Positions 1-9,050 are shown, counted from the first letter of the stretch. The stretch is 64,000 nt of DNA from Zeimonas sp050187175 (GCA_050187175.1 JBFWXS010000006.1:62001-126000); one strand, 5' to 3'. Numbers and translations are program-made. The notes: a model not told the origin generated them from the letters alone.

Positions 1-551
1 ATGCGCTGGACCAGTTCGATGAACTCGCCCACTTCCTGCTCGGTGAGCCCGGCGGCGACTTCGTCGATCAGCAGCAGCTTGGGCCGCATCGCGAGTGCAC
101 GCGCCAGCTCGTGGCGCTTGCGCACCAGCAGCGGCAGCCGGCCGGCCAGCGTGTCGGCGAAGCGCGTCAGGCCGGTGGCGGCGAGCGTGCGCTCGACCCA
201 GCCGGTGGCCTCGGCGCCGCTCAGGCCGCCGGCGAAGGTGGCTGCCACGCGCAGGTTGTCGAAGACGCTCATCTGCCCGAACGGCCGCGGCACCTGATAG
301 GTGCGCGCGATGCCGCGGCGCGCGCGGTCGTGCGGCGGCAATGCCGTGATGTCCTCGTTGCGGAACTCGATGCGGCCCGCCGACGGTGCTACGTGGCCCG
401 ACAGCATGCCGAACAGCGTCGTCTTGCCGGCGCCGTTCGGTCCGATGACGCCGAGGATCTCGCCTTCCTCGACGTCGAAGCTCACGTCGCTCGCGACGTG
501 GATCGCGCCGAACGACTTCGACAGGCCGCTGACCTGCAGGATCGCGCTCAT
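1..551 (-). CDS. LivG-type ABC transporter ATP-binding protein (partial, C-terminus outside window)
   Basis: ATPase subunit of a branched-chain amino acid-type (HAAT family) ABC importer, acting on the cytoplasmic face of the membrane. About 183 residues are visible. The Walker A motif GPNGAGKTT lies at residues 37-45. The region after it has the LivG-style segment GIARTYQ, a variant signature region (KRHELARAL) and a Walker B LLLIDE. The ATG overlaps the stop of the upstream hydrolase gene (ATGA), so the two are translationally coupled. The operon also encodes a LivK-like receptor, so the ATPase probably energises uptake of the same substrate. The permeases and LivF are not in the window and presumably follow to the left. 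Confidence 0.9.
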   Translation of the reverse strand, partial: MSAILQVSGLSKSFGAIHVASDVSFDVEEGEILGVIGPNGAGKTTLFGMLSGHVAPSAGRIEFRNEDITALPPHDRARRGIARTYQVPRPFGQMSVFDNLRVAATFAGGLSGAEATGWVERTLAATGLTRFADTLAGRLPLLVRKRHELARALAMRPKLLLIDEVAAGLTEQEVGEFIELVQR

Positions 552-1420
552 GGCCGCTTCACGCCGAGTGCCAGCGCGATCCACTGGCACAGCATGCTCT
601 TGGGATCCTCGAAGCCGTAGATGGCGTCGAAATGGTTCGCGTCGGGCTGCGGCGCGCGCTTGGAGCGGTTGCCCGCGGCTGCCCAGGCGGCGATGAAGTC
701 CTCCGACTGGCGGCGGAACTCGTCGGGCTCGCGCCCGCCCCAGGTGACCAGCGCCGGCGTCCTGCACGGGCGCACGCTGAACATAGGCGAATTGCGCCGT
801 ATCACGCCGTCGTCGAGCTGGATCATGGGCTGCATCAGCGAGTAGCGCAGCGGCTGCAGATCGTACAGGCCGCTCACCAGCACCGCGCCGGCCAGCGGAT
901 CCTCCGGCAGGCCATATTCTTCCTGCCACGGCGTCTGCAGGCACATGGCGGTGAGATGGGCGCCGGCCGAATGGCCGCCCAGCACGACGCGTCCGGGGTC
1001 GCCGCCGTGGCGGTCGATACGCCGCAGCACCCAGGCCAGCGCCGCGCGCGATTGGCGAGTGATCTCGTCGATGCTCACCTTGGGCGTCAGCGAGTAGTTG
1101 ACGACGACCGTGGTGATGCCCAGCGCGTGCAGGCCGAGCGCGACGCAGCTGAACTCCTTGGACGACAGCATGCGCCAGTAGCCGCCGTGGATGAAGACGA
1201 AGACCGGCGCGCCGGTCTGCGCGGCCGGGAAGATGTCCAGCGTTTCGTCGCGCGTCGGGCCGTAGTGGACATCGAGCTCGCAGCGCAAGCGGTGCCGGGC
1301 CAGACGGCTTTCTTCGATGTAGTGCCTGGCGTACACCGTGAAGTCGGGGACCGACTGCTCGACGTCGTACTGCGCGTCGATCTGTGCCTGCGTGCTGAAC
1401 TCTCGGTAGAGGGCTGGCAT
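548..1420 (-). CDS. Alpha/beta hydrolase, arylformamidase (kynurenine formamidase)-like
   Basis: Cytoplasmic serine hydrolase of about 290 residues. It has the oxyanion-hole motif HGGYW, the nucleophile elbow GHSAG, and a late DANHFD segment that supplies the catalytic His. The HGGYW plus GHSAG combination is typical of the kynurenine-formamidase/carbamate-esterase branch. I start at the ATG giving MPALYRE; the frame stays open to 1468, but the extra residues look unlike a family N-terminus. The gene lies between a Liv-type receptor and LivG in the aminophenol dioxygenase operon. It may therefore hydrolyse an N-acyl or N-formyl aromatic amide before ring cleavage; that role is inference. Confidence 0.8.
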   Translation of the reverse strand: MPALYREFSTQAQIDAQYDVEQSVPDFTVYARHYIEESRLARHRLRCELDVHYGPTRDETLDIFPAAQTGAPVFVFIHGGYWRMLSSKEFSCVALGLHALGITTVVVNYSLTPKVSIDEITRQSRAALAWVLRRIDRHGGDPGRVVLGGHSAGAHLTAMCLQTPWQEEYGLPEDPLAGAVLVSGLYDLQPLRYSLMQPMIQLDDGVIRRNSPMFSVRPCRTPALVTWGGREPDEFRRQSEDFIAAWAAAGNRSKRAPQPDANHFDAIYGFEDPKSMLCQWIALALGVKRP

Positions 1421-1486
1421 CTGAAGGGGGATCCGTGCCGCCGCGCCCGGAAGCGCGGCGGCGAGCACGGCGATCGGGGCAGCGGC

Positions 1487-2740
1487 TTACTGCTGGTACA
1501 GCCGCATCTCGGCCGTCTTCTTCACGCTCGGGTAGACGGCGTTATAGACGTTCTCCTTGACCAGCTTCTTGCGCTTCTCGTCGTAGCGCCACTGCGCCCC
1601 GCCCAGCGGCTGCACCGAATAGTGCTGTGCATTGAACTTGACCGTGCCGGTGACGGTTTCGAGATTGGTCGCATCGAGCGCCTTGACCACCGCCTCGCGG
1701 TCGGTCGTGCCGGCGCGCTGGATGGCGTCGAACAGCACGTCGTAGGCCGCATCGTCGTAGCCCAGCGGAGGAATGTACTGCTTGCCGGGATTGGCTTTCT
1801 CGAATGCGTCGACCAGCCCCTGTCCGTCGTAGCCGCCGTACTTCGACTTGCCCGGATACGCCGGCGACCAGAAGTTGACGCTGAGCACGCCGTAGCCGGC
1901 CTTGCCGACCGCGTTCATCGGCTCCGGATAGCCAGTGGCCTTGTCGATCACGTACATCTTGGGCTTGAAGCCGGCTTGTGCCGCCTGCTGCAGGAAGTTC
2001 TGCATGTCGGGCGGCGCGAGCACACCGGTGACCACTTCGACGCGGTTGCGCTTGAACTGGTTGATGACCGACGTGAAGTCGGGCAGGCCCTGCGCGAAGC
2101 GGCCCGGATCGGTCGGCTTCCAGCCCTCCTTCTTGAAGGCGGGGTCGAACAGCGACGCGAACACGGTGCCGTCCGGGTCGTTCGGATACAAGTAGCCGAT
2201 GCTGCCGTTGAAGCCGCCCGGCAGCGCCTTGATCATGCCGATGTGGTTGTTGACCAGATCCGGCACCGAGAAGAAGAAGTGATACGTGTAGCGATAGGTC
2301 TTCGGCTTGCCGTCCGGACCGAACAGCCAGGCTTCGACCGGCGTGTTCACGGTGACGCACGGCACCTTGTAGCGTTCGCACAGATCCGACGGCGCGTTCG
2401 TGGTATCGGGCGTGCCCTGCGCCATCAGGAAATCGACCTTGTCCTGCAGGATCGCGCGCGTCGCCGCTTCGGCCGAGCCGGCCACCGTGCTCTTGCTGTC
2501 GTAGATCTTGTACTCGACGCGGCAGCTCTGGTTGCCGACCTTCAGGCCGCCGGCCTTGTTGATCGGGCCGATCTTGTTGTCGTCGACCCAGGGCGTGTCC
2601 TTGCCGACGTCGGCCAGCGGGCCGGTGACCGGCACGACACGCCCGATCTTGATGGTGCAGCTCTGCGCGAACGCCGCGCCGGACGCGCCGGCGAGCAGGC
2701 CGCCGACCAGGCAGGCGGCGGGGGTGACGCGTAACTTCAT
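1487..2740 (-). CDS. Liv-type ABC transporter substrate-binding protein
   Basis: Periplasmic receptor of the LivK/amide-binding family (Peripla_BP_6 fold), about 417 residues. It begins MKLRVTPAACL with a Sec signal peptide ending near ASGAAFAQS. The mature part starts with CTIKIGRVVPVTGPLA, typical of HAAT receptors. A possible upstream start at 2797 would add 19 residues before the signal peptide; the ATG at 2740 has an AAGGAGC-like Shine-Dalgarno and is preferred. It sits inside the amnAB-like operon, so the ligand is probably an aromatic amine, amide or related compound rather than leucine. Confidence 0.88.
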   Translation of the reverse strand: MKLRVTPAACLVGGLLAGASGAAFAQSCTIKIGRVVPVTGPLADVGKDTPWVDDNKIGPINKAGGLKVGNQSCRVEYKIYDSKSTVAGSAEAATRAILQDKVDFLMAQGTPDTTNAPSDLCERYKVPCVTVNTPVEAWLFGPDGKPKTYRYTYHFFFSVPDLVNNHIGMIKALPGGFNGSIGYLYPNDPDGTVFASLFDPAFKKEGWKPTDPGRFAQGLPDFTSVINQFKRNRVEVVTGVLAPPDMQNFLQQAAQAGFKPKMYVIDKATGYPEPMNAVGKAGYGVLSVNFWSPAYPGKSKYGGYDGQGLVDAFEKANPGKQYIPPLGYDDAAYDVLFDAIQRAGTTDREAVVKALDATNLETVTGTVKFNAQHYSVQPLGGAQWRYDEKRKKLVKENVYNAVYPSVKKTAEMRLYQQ

Positions 2741-2765
2741 GACGGCTCCTTGGTGCGAACGTGGC

Positions 2766-3581
2766 TCAAAGCGTGAATTCGACCACCGCGGCGCCACTGC
2801 CGTAGACGGGGCCGTAGGCGTGCACGCGGGCGCCGACGAAACGGCCCTTCAGCGCGCCCAGAATCCAGTGGAAGTGCTTGAAACCCATGTCGGCGCGGGC
2901 GGCGCCCGCGAACTCGGGGACGACGCGCCGCAGCTCGCCGACGTCGCCCGATTCGATCAGCCGCAGCACGCGCTGATTCCACTTGTCGTCGTCGGACGAC
3001 GCGAGCCGGTCGTTGCGCAGATCGATCTCGGTGCGGAACAGCGAACCGGACAGGCCGCCGATGCCGACGACCGCCACCCGCTTGCCCTGCTCGTCGGCGC
3101 AGGCCGCGGCCAGCGCGCCGAGGCGCTCGGTGGTCTGCGCGTCGTGATACAGATTGTTCGAGCCGACCACCAGCGGGCGCTCGGCGCCGCCGATGCCCAG
3201 CAGCGAGCTGGCGGCGATGGTGCCGCTGTCTATCGGAAAGCCCTCGTAATTGACGCCACGCGCATGCACGCCGATGCGCGGGCACGCAGCCACGCAGGCA
3301 TGGGCCAGCTCCGTGTCGGCGTGCAGGTCGTAGGGAAGGTCGCCGAACTCGTACCAGTTCTCATCGACGTGCACGCCGGCGCTGCGGCGCCGCGTCAGCC
3401 ATTGCTGGTCGAGTACCGCGAACCATTGCGTCGAGTAGACGAGCACGGCTTCGGGCCGGGCCGCCTCGAGTGAGCGGCCGACGCGCTGCATCGCCGCGGC
3501 GAGGCGTCCCCAGCTCGAGACCTCGGGCTTGAGCTTGGGCAGCGGACTGCCCGGAACGAGCAAAGCGGCGACGACCGGCAT
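2766..3581 (-). CDS. amnA: 2-aminophenol 1,6-dioxygenase-type alpha subunit (LigB-fold, non-catalytic)
   Basis: 271 residues, the usual alpha-subunit length of 2-aminophenol and 2-amino-5-chlorophenol 1,6-dioxygenases, which are class III (LigB-type) extradiol enzymes. The start MPVVAALLVPGSPLP lines up with the family; the frame is open further upstream but reads through the beta-subunit gene. The metal-binding histidines of the beta subunit are absent here: VPGSPLP replaces APHPPH and YSTQW replaces HSPHW. This fits the known structural, catalytically inactive role of alpha. It begins 8 bases after the beta-subunit stop, so the pair is co-expressed as a heterotetramer. Substrate assignment rests on family resemblance from memory. 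Confidence 0.82.
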   Translation of the reverse strand: MPVVAALLVPGSPLPKLKPEVSSWGRLAAAMQRVGRSLEAARPEAVLVYSTQWFAVLDQQWLTRRRSAGVHVDENWYEFGDLPYDLHADTELAHACVAACPRIGVHARGVNYEGFPIDSGTIAASSLLGIGGAERPLVVGSNNLYHDAQTTERLGALAAACADEQGKRVAVVGIGGLSGSLFRTEIDLRNDRLASSDDDKWNQRVLRLIESGDVGELRRVVPEFAGAARADMGFKHFHWILGALKGRFVGARVHAYGPVYGSGAAVVEFTL

Positions 3582-3589
3582 GGCGCGCC

Positions 3590-4552
3590 TCAGTCGACCA
3601 GGCTTTCGCGTTTCGCGTCGAACGCGCTGCCGTTCGCCGCGCTGCCGGCACTCAGCTGCGACAGGCCGGCGCGGCGAAGATTCCATTCCATCACGGCGTT
3701 GCCGGTGCCGATGACGGTGCCGTAGCCGTACAGTTCGGCGGCCAGCTCGGGATAGTTCATCGCCGAATGCATCCACGTGAAGGCCCCTGACTTCAGTTCG
3801 GCGAAGGCCTCTTCGATGAACTGCGGCAGCAGCTTGAACACCTCGCGCATCCGGCCCTTGCGCATCAGCTCGATCATGCGCATGTCCCACTGGTAGCCGG
3901 CCATCGTCTGAGGGTGCTCCTTGGACATGTCCTCCGGGATCGCCGGCTCCTCATGGAAATGCCAGTGCGACAAAGTGTTCGACGCGAGCAGCACGGCCCG
4001 GCGGCCCGTCTTGCGGAGGGCCTCGCGCGTGGCCTTGCCGAGTAGATCCATCTCGGCCAAACCTTCCTTCGTGTTCAGGTAGTACGGCGTATTGTTCGCC
4101 GACAGGCCGACGACCGGAATGTCCCACTGCGGCCGGATCATGTGCAGCGTGGTGATGGTGCCATAGTCGACCCGGAAGTTCGGGTTGCGCATCATCTTCG
4201 TCACCAGCCCGGCCTTGCGGCCTTCCTCGCAGCACGCTTCGGCGAGCTCGACGTCGACCTCCAGCGAGAAGTCGTAGCGGAACAGGTTCGGAAAGATGGG
4301 ATCGACCGACTTGCCGGACAGCTGGCGCACGCCCAGGAAATGATGGCCGACCGACGTGATCCAGTGTGGAGAGTGCACGAGGAGCACGTCGGGTTTCATC
4401 TCGTCCAGGCTGGCTCGGGCGCGCTCATAGGCCCAGCGCAGCGGCTCCCAGCCGCCCTGCGAGCGTGGCTCGTTCTGCGGCGGGTTCTCGCCATAGACCA
4501 GATGGGGCGGGTGGGGGGCCAGGAAGCCGGCGATGATTTCGCCTTGTGCCAT
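3590..4552 (-). CDS. amnB: 2-aminophenol 1,6-dioxygenase-type beta subunit (catalytic)
   Basis: Class III extradiol dioxygenase catalytic subunit. It cleaves the ring of 2-aminophenol-type substrates next to the amino group, giving 2-aminomuconate semialdehyde. The 320 residues include the Fe(II) ligands His14 (APHPPH) and His63 (HSPHW); a Glu in the FIEEAFAEL segment is the expected third ligand. It also has NTLSHWHFHEEP, characteristic of AmnB-like proteins. The tail after about residue 300 is slightly longer than in the roughly 305-residue relatives I recall. It is the first gene of the minus-strand operon, divergent from a MarR regulator. A sibling substrate such as an aminochlorophenol or substituted catechol cannot be excluded. 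Confidence 0.85.
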   Translation of the reverse strand: MAQGEIIAGFLAPHPPHLVYGENPPQNEPRSQGGWEPLRWAYERARASLDEMKPDVLLVHSPHWITSVGHHFLGVRQLSGKSVDPIFPNLFRYDFSLEVDVELAEACCEEGRKAGLVTKMMRNPNFRVDYGTITTLHMIRPQWDIPVVGLSANNTPYYLNTKEGLAEMDLLGKATREALRKTGRRAVLLASNTLSHWHFHEEPAIPEDMSKEHPQTMAGYQWDMRMIELMRKGRMREVFKLLPQFIEEAFAELKSGAFTWMHSAMNYPELAAELYGYGTVIGTGNAVMEWNLRRAGLSQLSAGSAANGSAFDAKRESLVD

Positions 4553-5001
4553 GTTCGACTCGCTCTGACGCGGCGCCGCATGGCGCCGACGATGATGGAA
4601 TCACGACGAAAACGACAAGAACGCGACGACGACGACGAGGGTCCGGCCGTCTCCTTCACTTGACGGTACTCGCACTTTAGTACGTATACGTCTTATATGA
4701 AGCGACGTGTACCCGCAAACGACGAACTCAGTCTAGAGATGCGATCAACGAGTGTCAATAGGTGGTAGTGCGCGAGTTTCGCGCTCATGTCCAAGATTGG
4801 CGCGGTGAAAGAGGATGAAGGAGAGCGCAAGACGTGAAGCTTGACGGCGCATGCGAGGAGCGACTATAAATCCGTGAGCGCGCCTTTCGGCCGCGACGAA
4901 TAGTACGTGTACTGGCAATCATCGGCGTGCGCGCTATCGGCAGGCGGGCGCAACGCGGTGCACATGCGGTTCATTCAATCGCCTCATTCGACGATCGATC
5001 C
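4553..5001. promoter_or_regulatory. Divergent control region between amnB-like operon and MarR gene
   Basis: 449 bases without a convincing gene and visibly richer in A+T than the flanking genes. It contains the perfect palindrome ACGTATACGT at 4682-4691. The 12-mer TAGTACGTATAC at 4678-4689 recurs with one change as TAGTACGTGTAC at 4901-4912, and ACGTGTAC appears again at 4705-4712. One copy lies near each divergent gene, as expected for MarR operators that control both the catabolic operon and the regulator. Function is inferred from position and symmetry only. Confidence 0.5.
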
Positions 5002-5586
5002 ATGTCAGTGCCCTCCGCGCAATTGCGGCCCAAGCCAGAACGGCCCAAACCACAGAGACCCAAACGCAGCAGGGCGGCTGCCAGGCCTGCCTCGGAAGCC
5101 GATGCGGCCGGGCAGATCACTGCACCCGTCAGGCGCATCCTCGACGAGTTCAAGCTCGAGGAGGTGGTTTCTCATCTGCTGCGGCGTGCCCATTTCATGG
5201 CCGAGGACCTGTTCGCGCACGAGTTCGCCGATGAGTCGCTGACGCCGCGGCAGAAGGCCGCGCTGGTCACCGTCTATCAACAGCCCGGCCTGAGCCAGAA
5301 TGCGCTGGCCGACCGGCTGTTCATGGACCGCAACACGGTCGCCGAGATGGTGCGCCGCCTCGTCGCTGCCGGTTTGTTGCGACGCACCAGCGCCCCCGGG
5401 GATCAACGCGCTTACGAGCTGTTCCTGGCGCCCAAGGGCGCGGCGCTGCTGAACCGGGTGATGCCGCGCGACCTGCAGGTCGAACGGCGCGTGCTCGAGC
5501 GTCTGCCCGAGGAATACCGCCCGCTGTTCGTCAAGTGTCTTCGCCTGCTCGTCGAGCCGCCCGGCAGCGACGGCGGCACCGATTGA
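5002..5586 (+). CDS. MarR family transcriptional regulator
   Basis: Winged-helix MarR-type regulator of about 194 residues. After a basic, proline-rich N-terminal tail (KPERPKPQRPK, about residues 10-20) comes an HTH region with LSQNALADRLFMDRNTVAEMVRRLVAAGLLRR, a typical recognition helix and wing entry (segment quoted in pieces: LSQNALADRLF and RNTVAEMVRRL). The ATG giving MSVPSAQ is chosen because the frame upstream encodes an atypical leader and crosses the proposed operator at 4901. It is divergent from the aminophenol dioxygenase operon, so it is probably that operon's ligand-responsive repressor. Confidence 0.85.
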   Translation: MSVPSAQLRPKPERPKPQRPKRSRAAARPASEADAAGQITAPVRRILDEFKLEEVVSHLLRRAHFMAEDLFAHEFADESLTPRQKAALVTVYQQPGLSQNALADRLFMDRNTVAEMVRRLVAAGLLRRTSAPGDQRAYELFLAPKGAALLNRVMPRDLQVERRVLERLPEEYRPLFVKCLRLLVEPPGSDGGTD

Positions 5587-5616
5587 CCCGCATCCGTTTT
5601 CGGGAGCCTCGCAGTC

Positions 5617-7302
5617 ATGCAGATCAATTTTGGATTGGTTGTACTGACGATAGTCGCGATCATCGTGATCATCGCGGTGCTCTGGTGGATCCTGTCCAAG
5701 CTGTACCAGCGCTCGACCACCGAGCTGTCGTTCGTGCGCACCGGCTTTCTCGGCGAGCGTGTGGCGATCTCAGGCGGTGCCCTGGTGATTCCGGTGCTGC
5801 ACGAGGTCACGCGCGTCAATATGAACACGCTGCGGATCAGCGTCGCGCACCAGGATCAGGACGCGCTGATCACGCAGGATCGCCTGCGCATCAACGTCGA
5901 GGCCGATTTCTATGTGCGCGTACGGCCGGTGCGTGAATCGGTGGCCGCTGCCGCGCGTGCGCTGGGCAGTCGAACGATGTCGATCGACGGCATGCGGCAA
6001 CTGCTCGAAGCGCGCTTCAGCGATGCGCTGCGCACCGCTGCCGCCGAGCAGCCGATGGAGACGTTGCATGAGAACCGCAGCGCCTATTCGCGCCGCGTGC
6101 GCGAGCTGGCCTCGACCGGACTCGACGCCAGCGGCCTGGAGATCGACAGCGTGTCGATCTCCAAGCTCGACCAGGCGGCGCGCGAGTTCTTCAATCCGAA
6201 CAACGCGTTCGACGCTGCCGGTCTGACCAAGCTCACCGCCGAGATCGAGGAGCGGCGCAGGAAGCGCAACGAGATCGAGCGCGATGCGCAGGTCGCCATC
6301 CAGCGCAAGAACCTGGCAGCCGAGCAGCAGATGCTCGAACTGCAGCGCGAAGAGGAGTACGCCCGGCTGCAGCAGGAACGGGAGATCGCCATCCGCCGGG
6401 CGCAGCAGCAGAGCCAGATCACTGTCGAATCAGCCGAGATGCGGCGCGGCTCGCAGATCGCCGAAGTGAATGCGAACGAAGCGGTGGAAAAGGCTCGCCT
6501 CGTGTCGGATCGGACGATCCGCGAGGAGAAGGTGCGCCTGGAGCAGCAGATCAAGGAGATCGAGATCGATCGCACCCGCGTCGTCGAGATCGCCGAGACC
6601 GAGCGGCGCAAGGCGCTCGAGATCGCCCAGCAGGCGACCGAGATCGAGATCGCCGAGTTCTCGAAGCGGCGCAATGCCGCGCTTGCCGAGGCCGAGCTGT
6701 CGCGCGCGGCGGCCGTGAAGGCCGAGGAATCGGTCATCTCGGCACGCGAGCTCGAACGTGCCGAACGCGAGAAGGCGCTCGCCTTGGTCGCGGCTGCTCG
6801 CGACATAGAGGCGAAGGGCCTGGCCCTGGTCCAGCAGGCCGATGCCGAGCGCCAGGCGGCGGAGCGCCGCGCTGAGGTGACGCGCACGCTGGCGCGCGCC
6901 GATGCGGACGCCGACGCACTGCGCCGTGAGAGCGAGGACCGGCGCTTCGAGGTCGAAGCCCGCGGCCGGCGCGCGCTGAACGAGGCCGAGAACGTGATGA
7001 CGCCGGAAGCGATGCAGCTGCGTGCAAGACTGGCCGCGATCGGCCAGATCGAAGCCGTGGTCCGCGAAAGCGCGAAGCCGCTGGAGCACATCAGCGAGAT
7101 CAAGATCGTCCATGTCGACGGCCTCGGCGGCGCCGCCGCGCCGGCCGGCGATGGCAGTGCTCCTTCTTCCGCCGGCGGCAGCATCTCGGATCAGGTGATG
7201 AACAGCGCCTTGAAGTACAAGCTGCAGGCGCCGCTGGTCAATGCGCTGCTCGACTCGGCAGGGATTCGGCCGGATGACGTGGGAAGCGCACTGAAGCCCT
7301 GA
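5617..7302 (+). CDS. Flotillin/YqiK-like SPFH (band 7) domain membrane protein
   Basis: 561-residue membrane scaffold protein. An N-terminal transmembrane helix lies at about residues 5-27 (GLVVLTIVAIIVIIAVLWW). It is followed by an SPFH/band-7 domain to about 210 and a long charged Glu/Arg/Ala-rich coiled coil from about 210 to 460 (for example QREEEYARLQQERE). A Gly/Ala/Ser linker precedes a short C-terminal segment. Flotillins of this type organise membrane microdomains and are often linked to membrane stress. The usual NfeD partner is not seen next to it. It lies 30 bases after the MarR gene, so co-transcription is possible but functional linkage to aminophenol catabolism is unproven. Confidence 0.9.
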   Translation: MQINFGLVVLTIVAIIVIIAVLWWILSKLYQRSTTELSFVRTGFLGERVAISGGALVIPVLHEVTRVNMNTLRISVAHQDQDALITQDRLRINVEADFYVRVRPVRESVAAAARALGSRTMSIDGMRQLLEARFSDALRTAAAEQPMETLHENRSAYSRRVRELASTGLDASGLEIDSVSISKLDQAAREFFNPNNAFDAAGLTKLTAEIEERRRKRNEIERDAQVAIQRKNLAAEQQMLELQREEEYARLQQEREIAIRRAQQQSQITVESAEMRRGSQIAEVNANEAVEKARLVSDRTIREEKVRLEQQIKEIEIDRTRVVEIAETERRKALEIAQQATEIEIAEFSKRRNAALAEAELSRAAAVKAEESVISARELERAEREKALALVAAARDIEAKGLALVQQADAERQAAERRAEVTRTLARADADADALRRESEDRRFEVEARGRRALNEAENVMTPEAMQLRARLAAIGQIEAVVRESAKPLEHISEIKIVHVDGLGGAAAPAGDGSAPSSAGGSISDQVMNSALKYKLQAPLVNALLDSAGIRPDDVGSALKP

Positions 7303-7377
7303 AGCCATGCCGGGCGCGCTCCGGCCCGTCGCAGTACACTCGGGCCTCCGTCGCGCGCAGATACACGGACATGGGGC

Positions 7378-8064
7378 ATGAGCAGTGTTCTTGCCAGGCT
7401 GGCGATCACGCAATCGGAGCTGTTCGCCGACTGGCCCGGCGACGCCGTCGACCGACTGATCGAGGCTGCCGGTGTTCTCAATCTGGATGCGGGTTCGCAT
7501 GTGCATCGATCGGGCGAGAGCGCCGACTACTTGTATCTGCTGGTTTCCGGCTCGCTGCGCCTGACTCGCCGTTCGTCCGGCCGCGACTTCACGGCCTGGC
7601 TCTACTTCGCGGGCGACTGTCACGGGATCGGCCCGGCAATCGCTGGGTCCCGCTTCGTCCATACGGCGACATGCAAGGAAGCCACCACGCTGGTCCGGAT
7701 CTCCGGTGCGCTCATTCGCGAAATGATCCGGGCCGACGGCAATCTCGCGATTTCCTTGTTTGCCGCCCTGGACCGCAGGTATCGCAATGCGCTGGCCCTG
7801 TATGAAAGCGCCGCGACCTTCTCTACGAGCGAAAGAATCGCGGGCCTGATCCAGTCGCTCGTGGCCAGGGCCGGCCGTTCCGGGAAGGCCAGCGAAGTCA
7901 GCCTGTCTCAGGACGAGATAGCAGCCATGCTTGGAACCCGTCGCCAGGTCGTCAATCGCGCGCTACGCGAAATGGAGGCGGCCGGCATCGTACAGGTCCG
8001 GTACGGAGGCATCGCGGTGACCGACCAGGAAAAGCTCGTCTCGCTGGCTCGCACAGGCGGCTGA
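7378..8064 (+). CDS. Crp/Fnr family transcriptional regulator
   Basis: 228-residue regulator with an N-terminal cyclic-nucleotide-binding-like beta-roll (about residues 15-125; segment GDCHGIGPAI in the loop that holds the nucleotide in Crp) and a C-terminal winged helix (about 150-225; LSQDEIAAMLGTRRQVVNRAL). The Cys cluster expected for an Fnr [4Fe-4S] sensor is not present, so an oxygen-sensing role is unlikely. The gene precedes, on the same strand, an FAH-family hydrolase and a Rieske oxygenase and probably controls them. Confidence 0.88.
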   Translation: MSSVLARLAITQSELFADWPGDAVDRLIEAAGVLNLDAGSHVHRSGESADYLYLLVSGSLRLTRRSSGRDFTAWLYFAGDCHGIGPAIAGSRFVHTATCKEATTLVRISGALIREMIRADGNLAISLFAALDRRYRNALALYESAATFSTSERIAGLIQSLVARAGRSGKASEVSLSQDEIAAMLGTRRQVVNRALREMEAAGIVQVRYGGIAVTDQEKLVSLARTGG

Positions 8065-8202
8065 TCTCGTTCGCCCGTGATCCTCCACACGCGATCGACT
8101 GAAACAAACAATACATTCATCGCTCCCGGGCCGTCGCCGGCCAGCGTTCCCTCGACGACAATCTGTCGCCTCAGGAATCGGCAGTTGGCGGCGGAGGAAG
8201 CG

Positions 8203-9048
8203 ATGGAAAACGTGATGAGAGTGGGTCGATTCAAGCGTGGCGATCAGGTTTTCGTCGGGCGTATCGATCAGGAGGGAATCGCGCTGCTGCGGGAAGGCGA
8301 CGTGCTGTCCGCGGTGCTTGCGTCCGATTACTTTTCGTTGCCGGTCAGGGAGCGCATCTCTGCGCAGGAGGCGGTGATATTGCCGCCCGTAGATCCTGCC
8401 GCGCGAGTGTTCGCGGTTGCGATCAACTACCAGGCGCATGGGGTCGAATCCAGTGCGAAGCCGCCTGAGCGTCCGCTGATTTTCTACAAGGCGCCATCGA
8501 ATTTTGTCGCCCACGGCGAACTGCTGGATCCGAATCGCGCGGTCACCTCCGAACTGGACTACGAGGGCGAGATTGCCGTCGTCATCGGCCGGCGCTGCAA
8601 GGCGGTTGGCCCGGAGGCGGCGCTGGATCACGTGGCCGGCGTCTGTGCACTGAACGACGGCTCCGCGCGAGATCTGCTGAAGCTTGCAGCCGGCTCGGGA
8701 TTCTGGCCCGATTGGACCGCGGCGAAGGGGCTCGATGCCGCATCGGCGCTCGGCCCCGCGATTTCCTGTGGCCCGGCGGTGATCGACGCGCTGCGCGAGC
8801 GGACGCTGTCTCTCACCACCCGCTTGAACGGAGAGGTGGTCCAGCAGGGAAGCATGTCGGAAATGATCTTCTCGACAGAGCAGATCATCGCTACTCTTTC
8901 ATCGTATATGACGCTGTTGCCTGGCGACGTCATTGCCACCGGCACTCCTGCCGGCGTGGGCGCGGCGCGCAAGCGCTTCCTGACAAGGGGCGACGAGCTC
9001 GAGATCGAGATTGGGGGATTCGACCCCTTGTGCGTGAAGGTGGGCTGA
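8203..9048 (+). CDS. Fumarylacetoacetate hydrolase family protein
   Basis: Cytoplasmic metal-dependent hydrolase or hydratase of about 281 residues. It carries the FAH-family metal motif in LDYEGEIAVVIG, the NDGSARD segment, and the C-terminal TGTPAGVG loop. Relatives act late in aromatic meta-cleavage routes as 2-hydroxyhepta-dienedioate isomerase, acylpyruvase or 2-oxo-pent-4-enoate hydratase-type enzymes. The ATG at 8203 is preferred over an earlier one at 8077 because it follows a GGAGGAAG ribosome-binding site and gives the usual length. Its stop lies 2 bases before the GTG of the Rieske gene, so the two are co-transcribed. The exact substrate is unknown. Confidence 0.85.
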   Translation: MENVMRVGRFKRGDQVFVGRIDQEGIALLREGDVLSAVLASDYFSLPVRERISAQEAVILPPVDPAARVFAVAINYQAHGVESSAKPPERPLIFYKAPSNFVAHGELLDPNRAVTSELDYEGEIAVVIGRRCKAVGPEAALDHVAGVCALNDGSARDLLKLAAGSGFWPDWTAAKGLDAASALGPAISCGPAVIDALRERTLSLTTRLNGEVVQQGSMSEMIFSTEQIIATLSSYMTLLPGDVIATGTPAGVGAARKRFLTRGDELEIEIGGFDPLCVKVG

Positions 9049-9050
9049 AC

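Noticed and set aside
632..2734. Open plus-strand frame of 700 codons opposite the hydrolase and Liv receptor genes
   Set aside because: Shadow of two real minus-strand genes; no signal, motif or ribosome-binding site.
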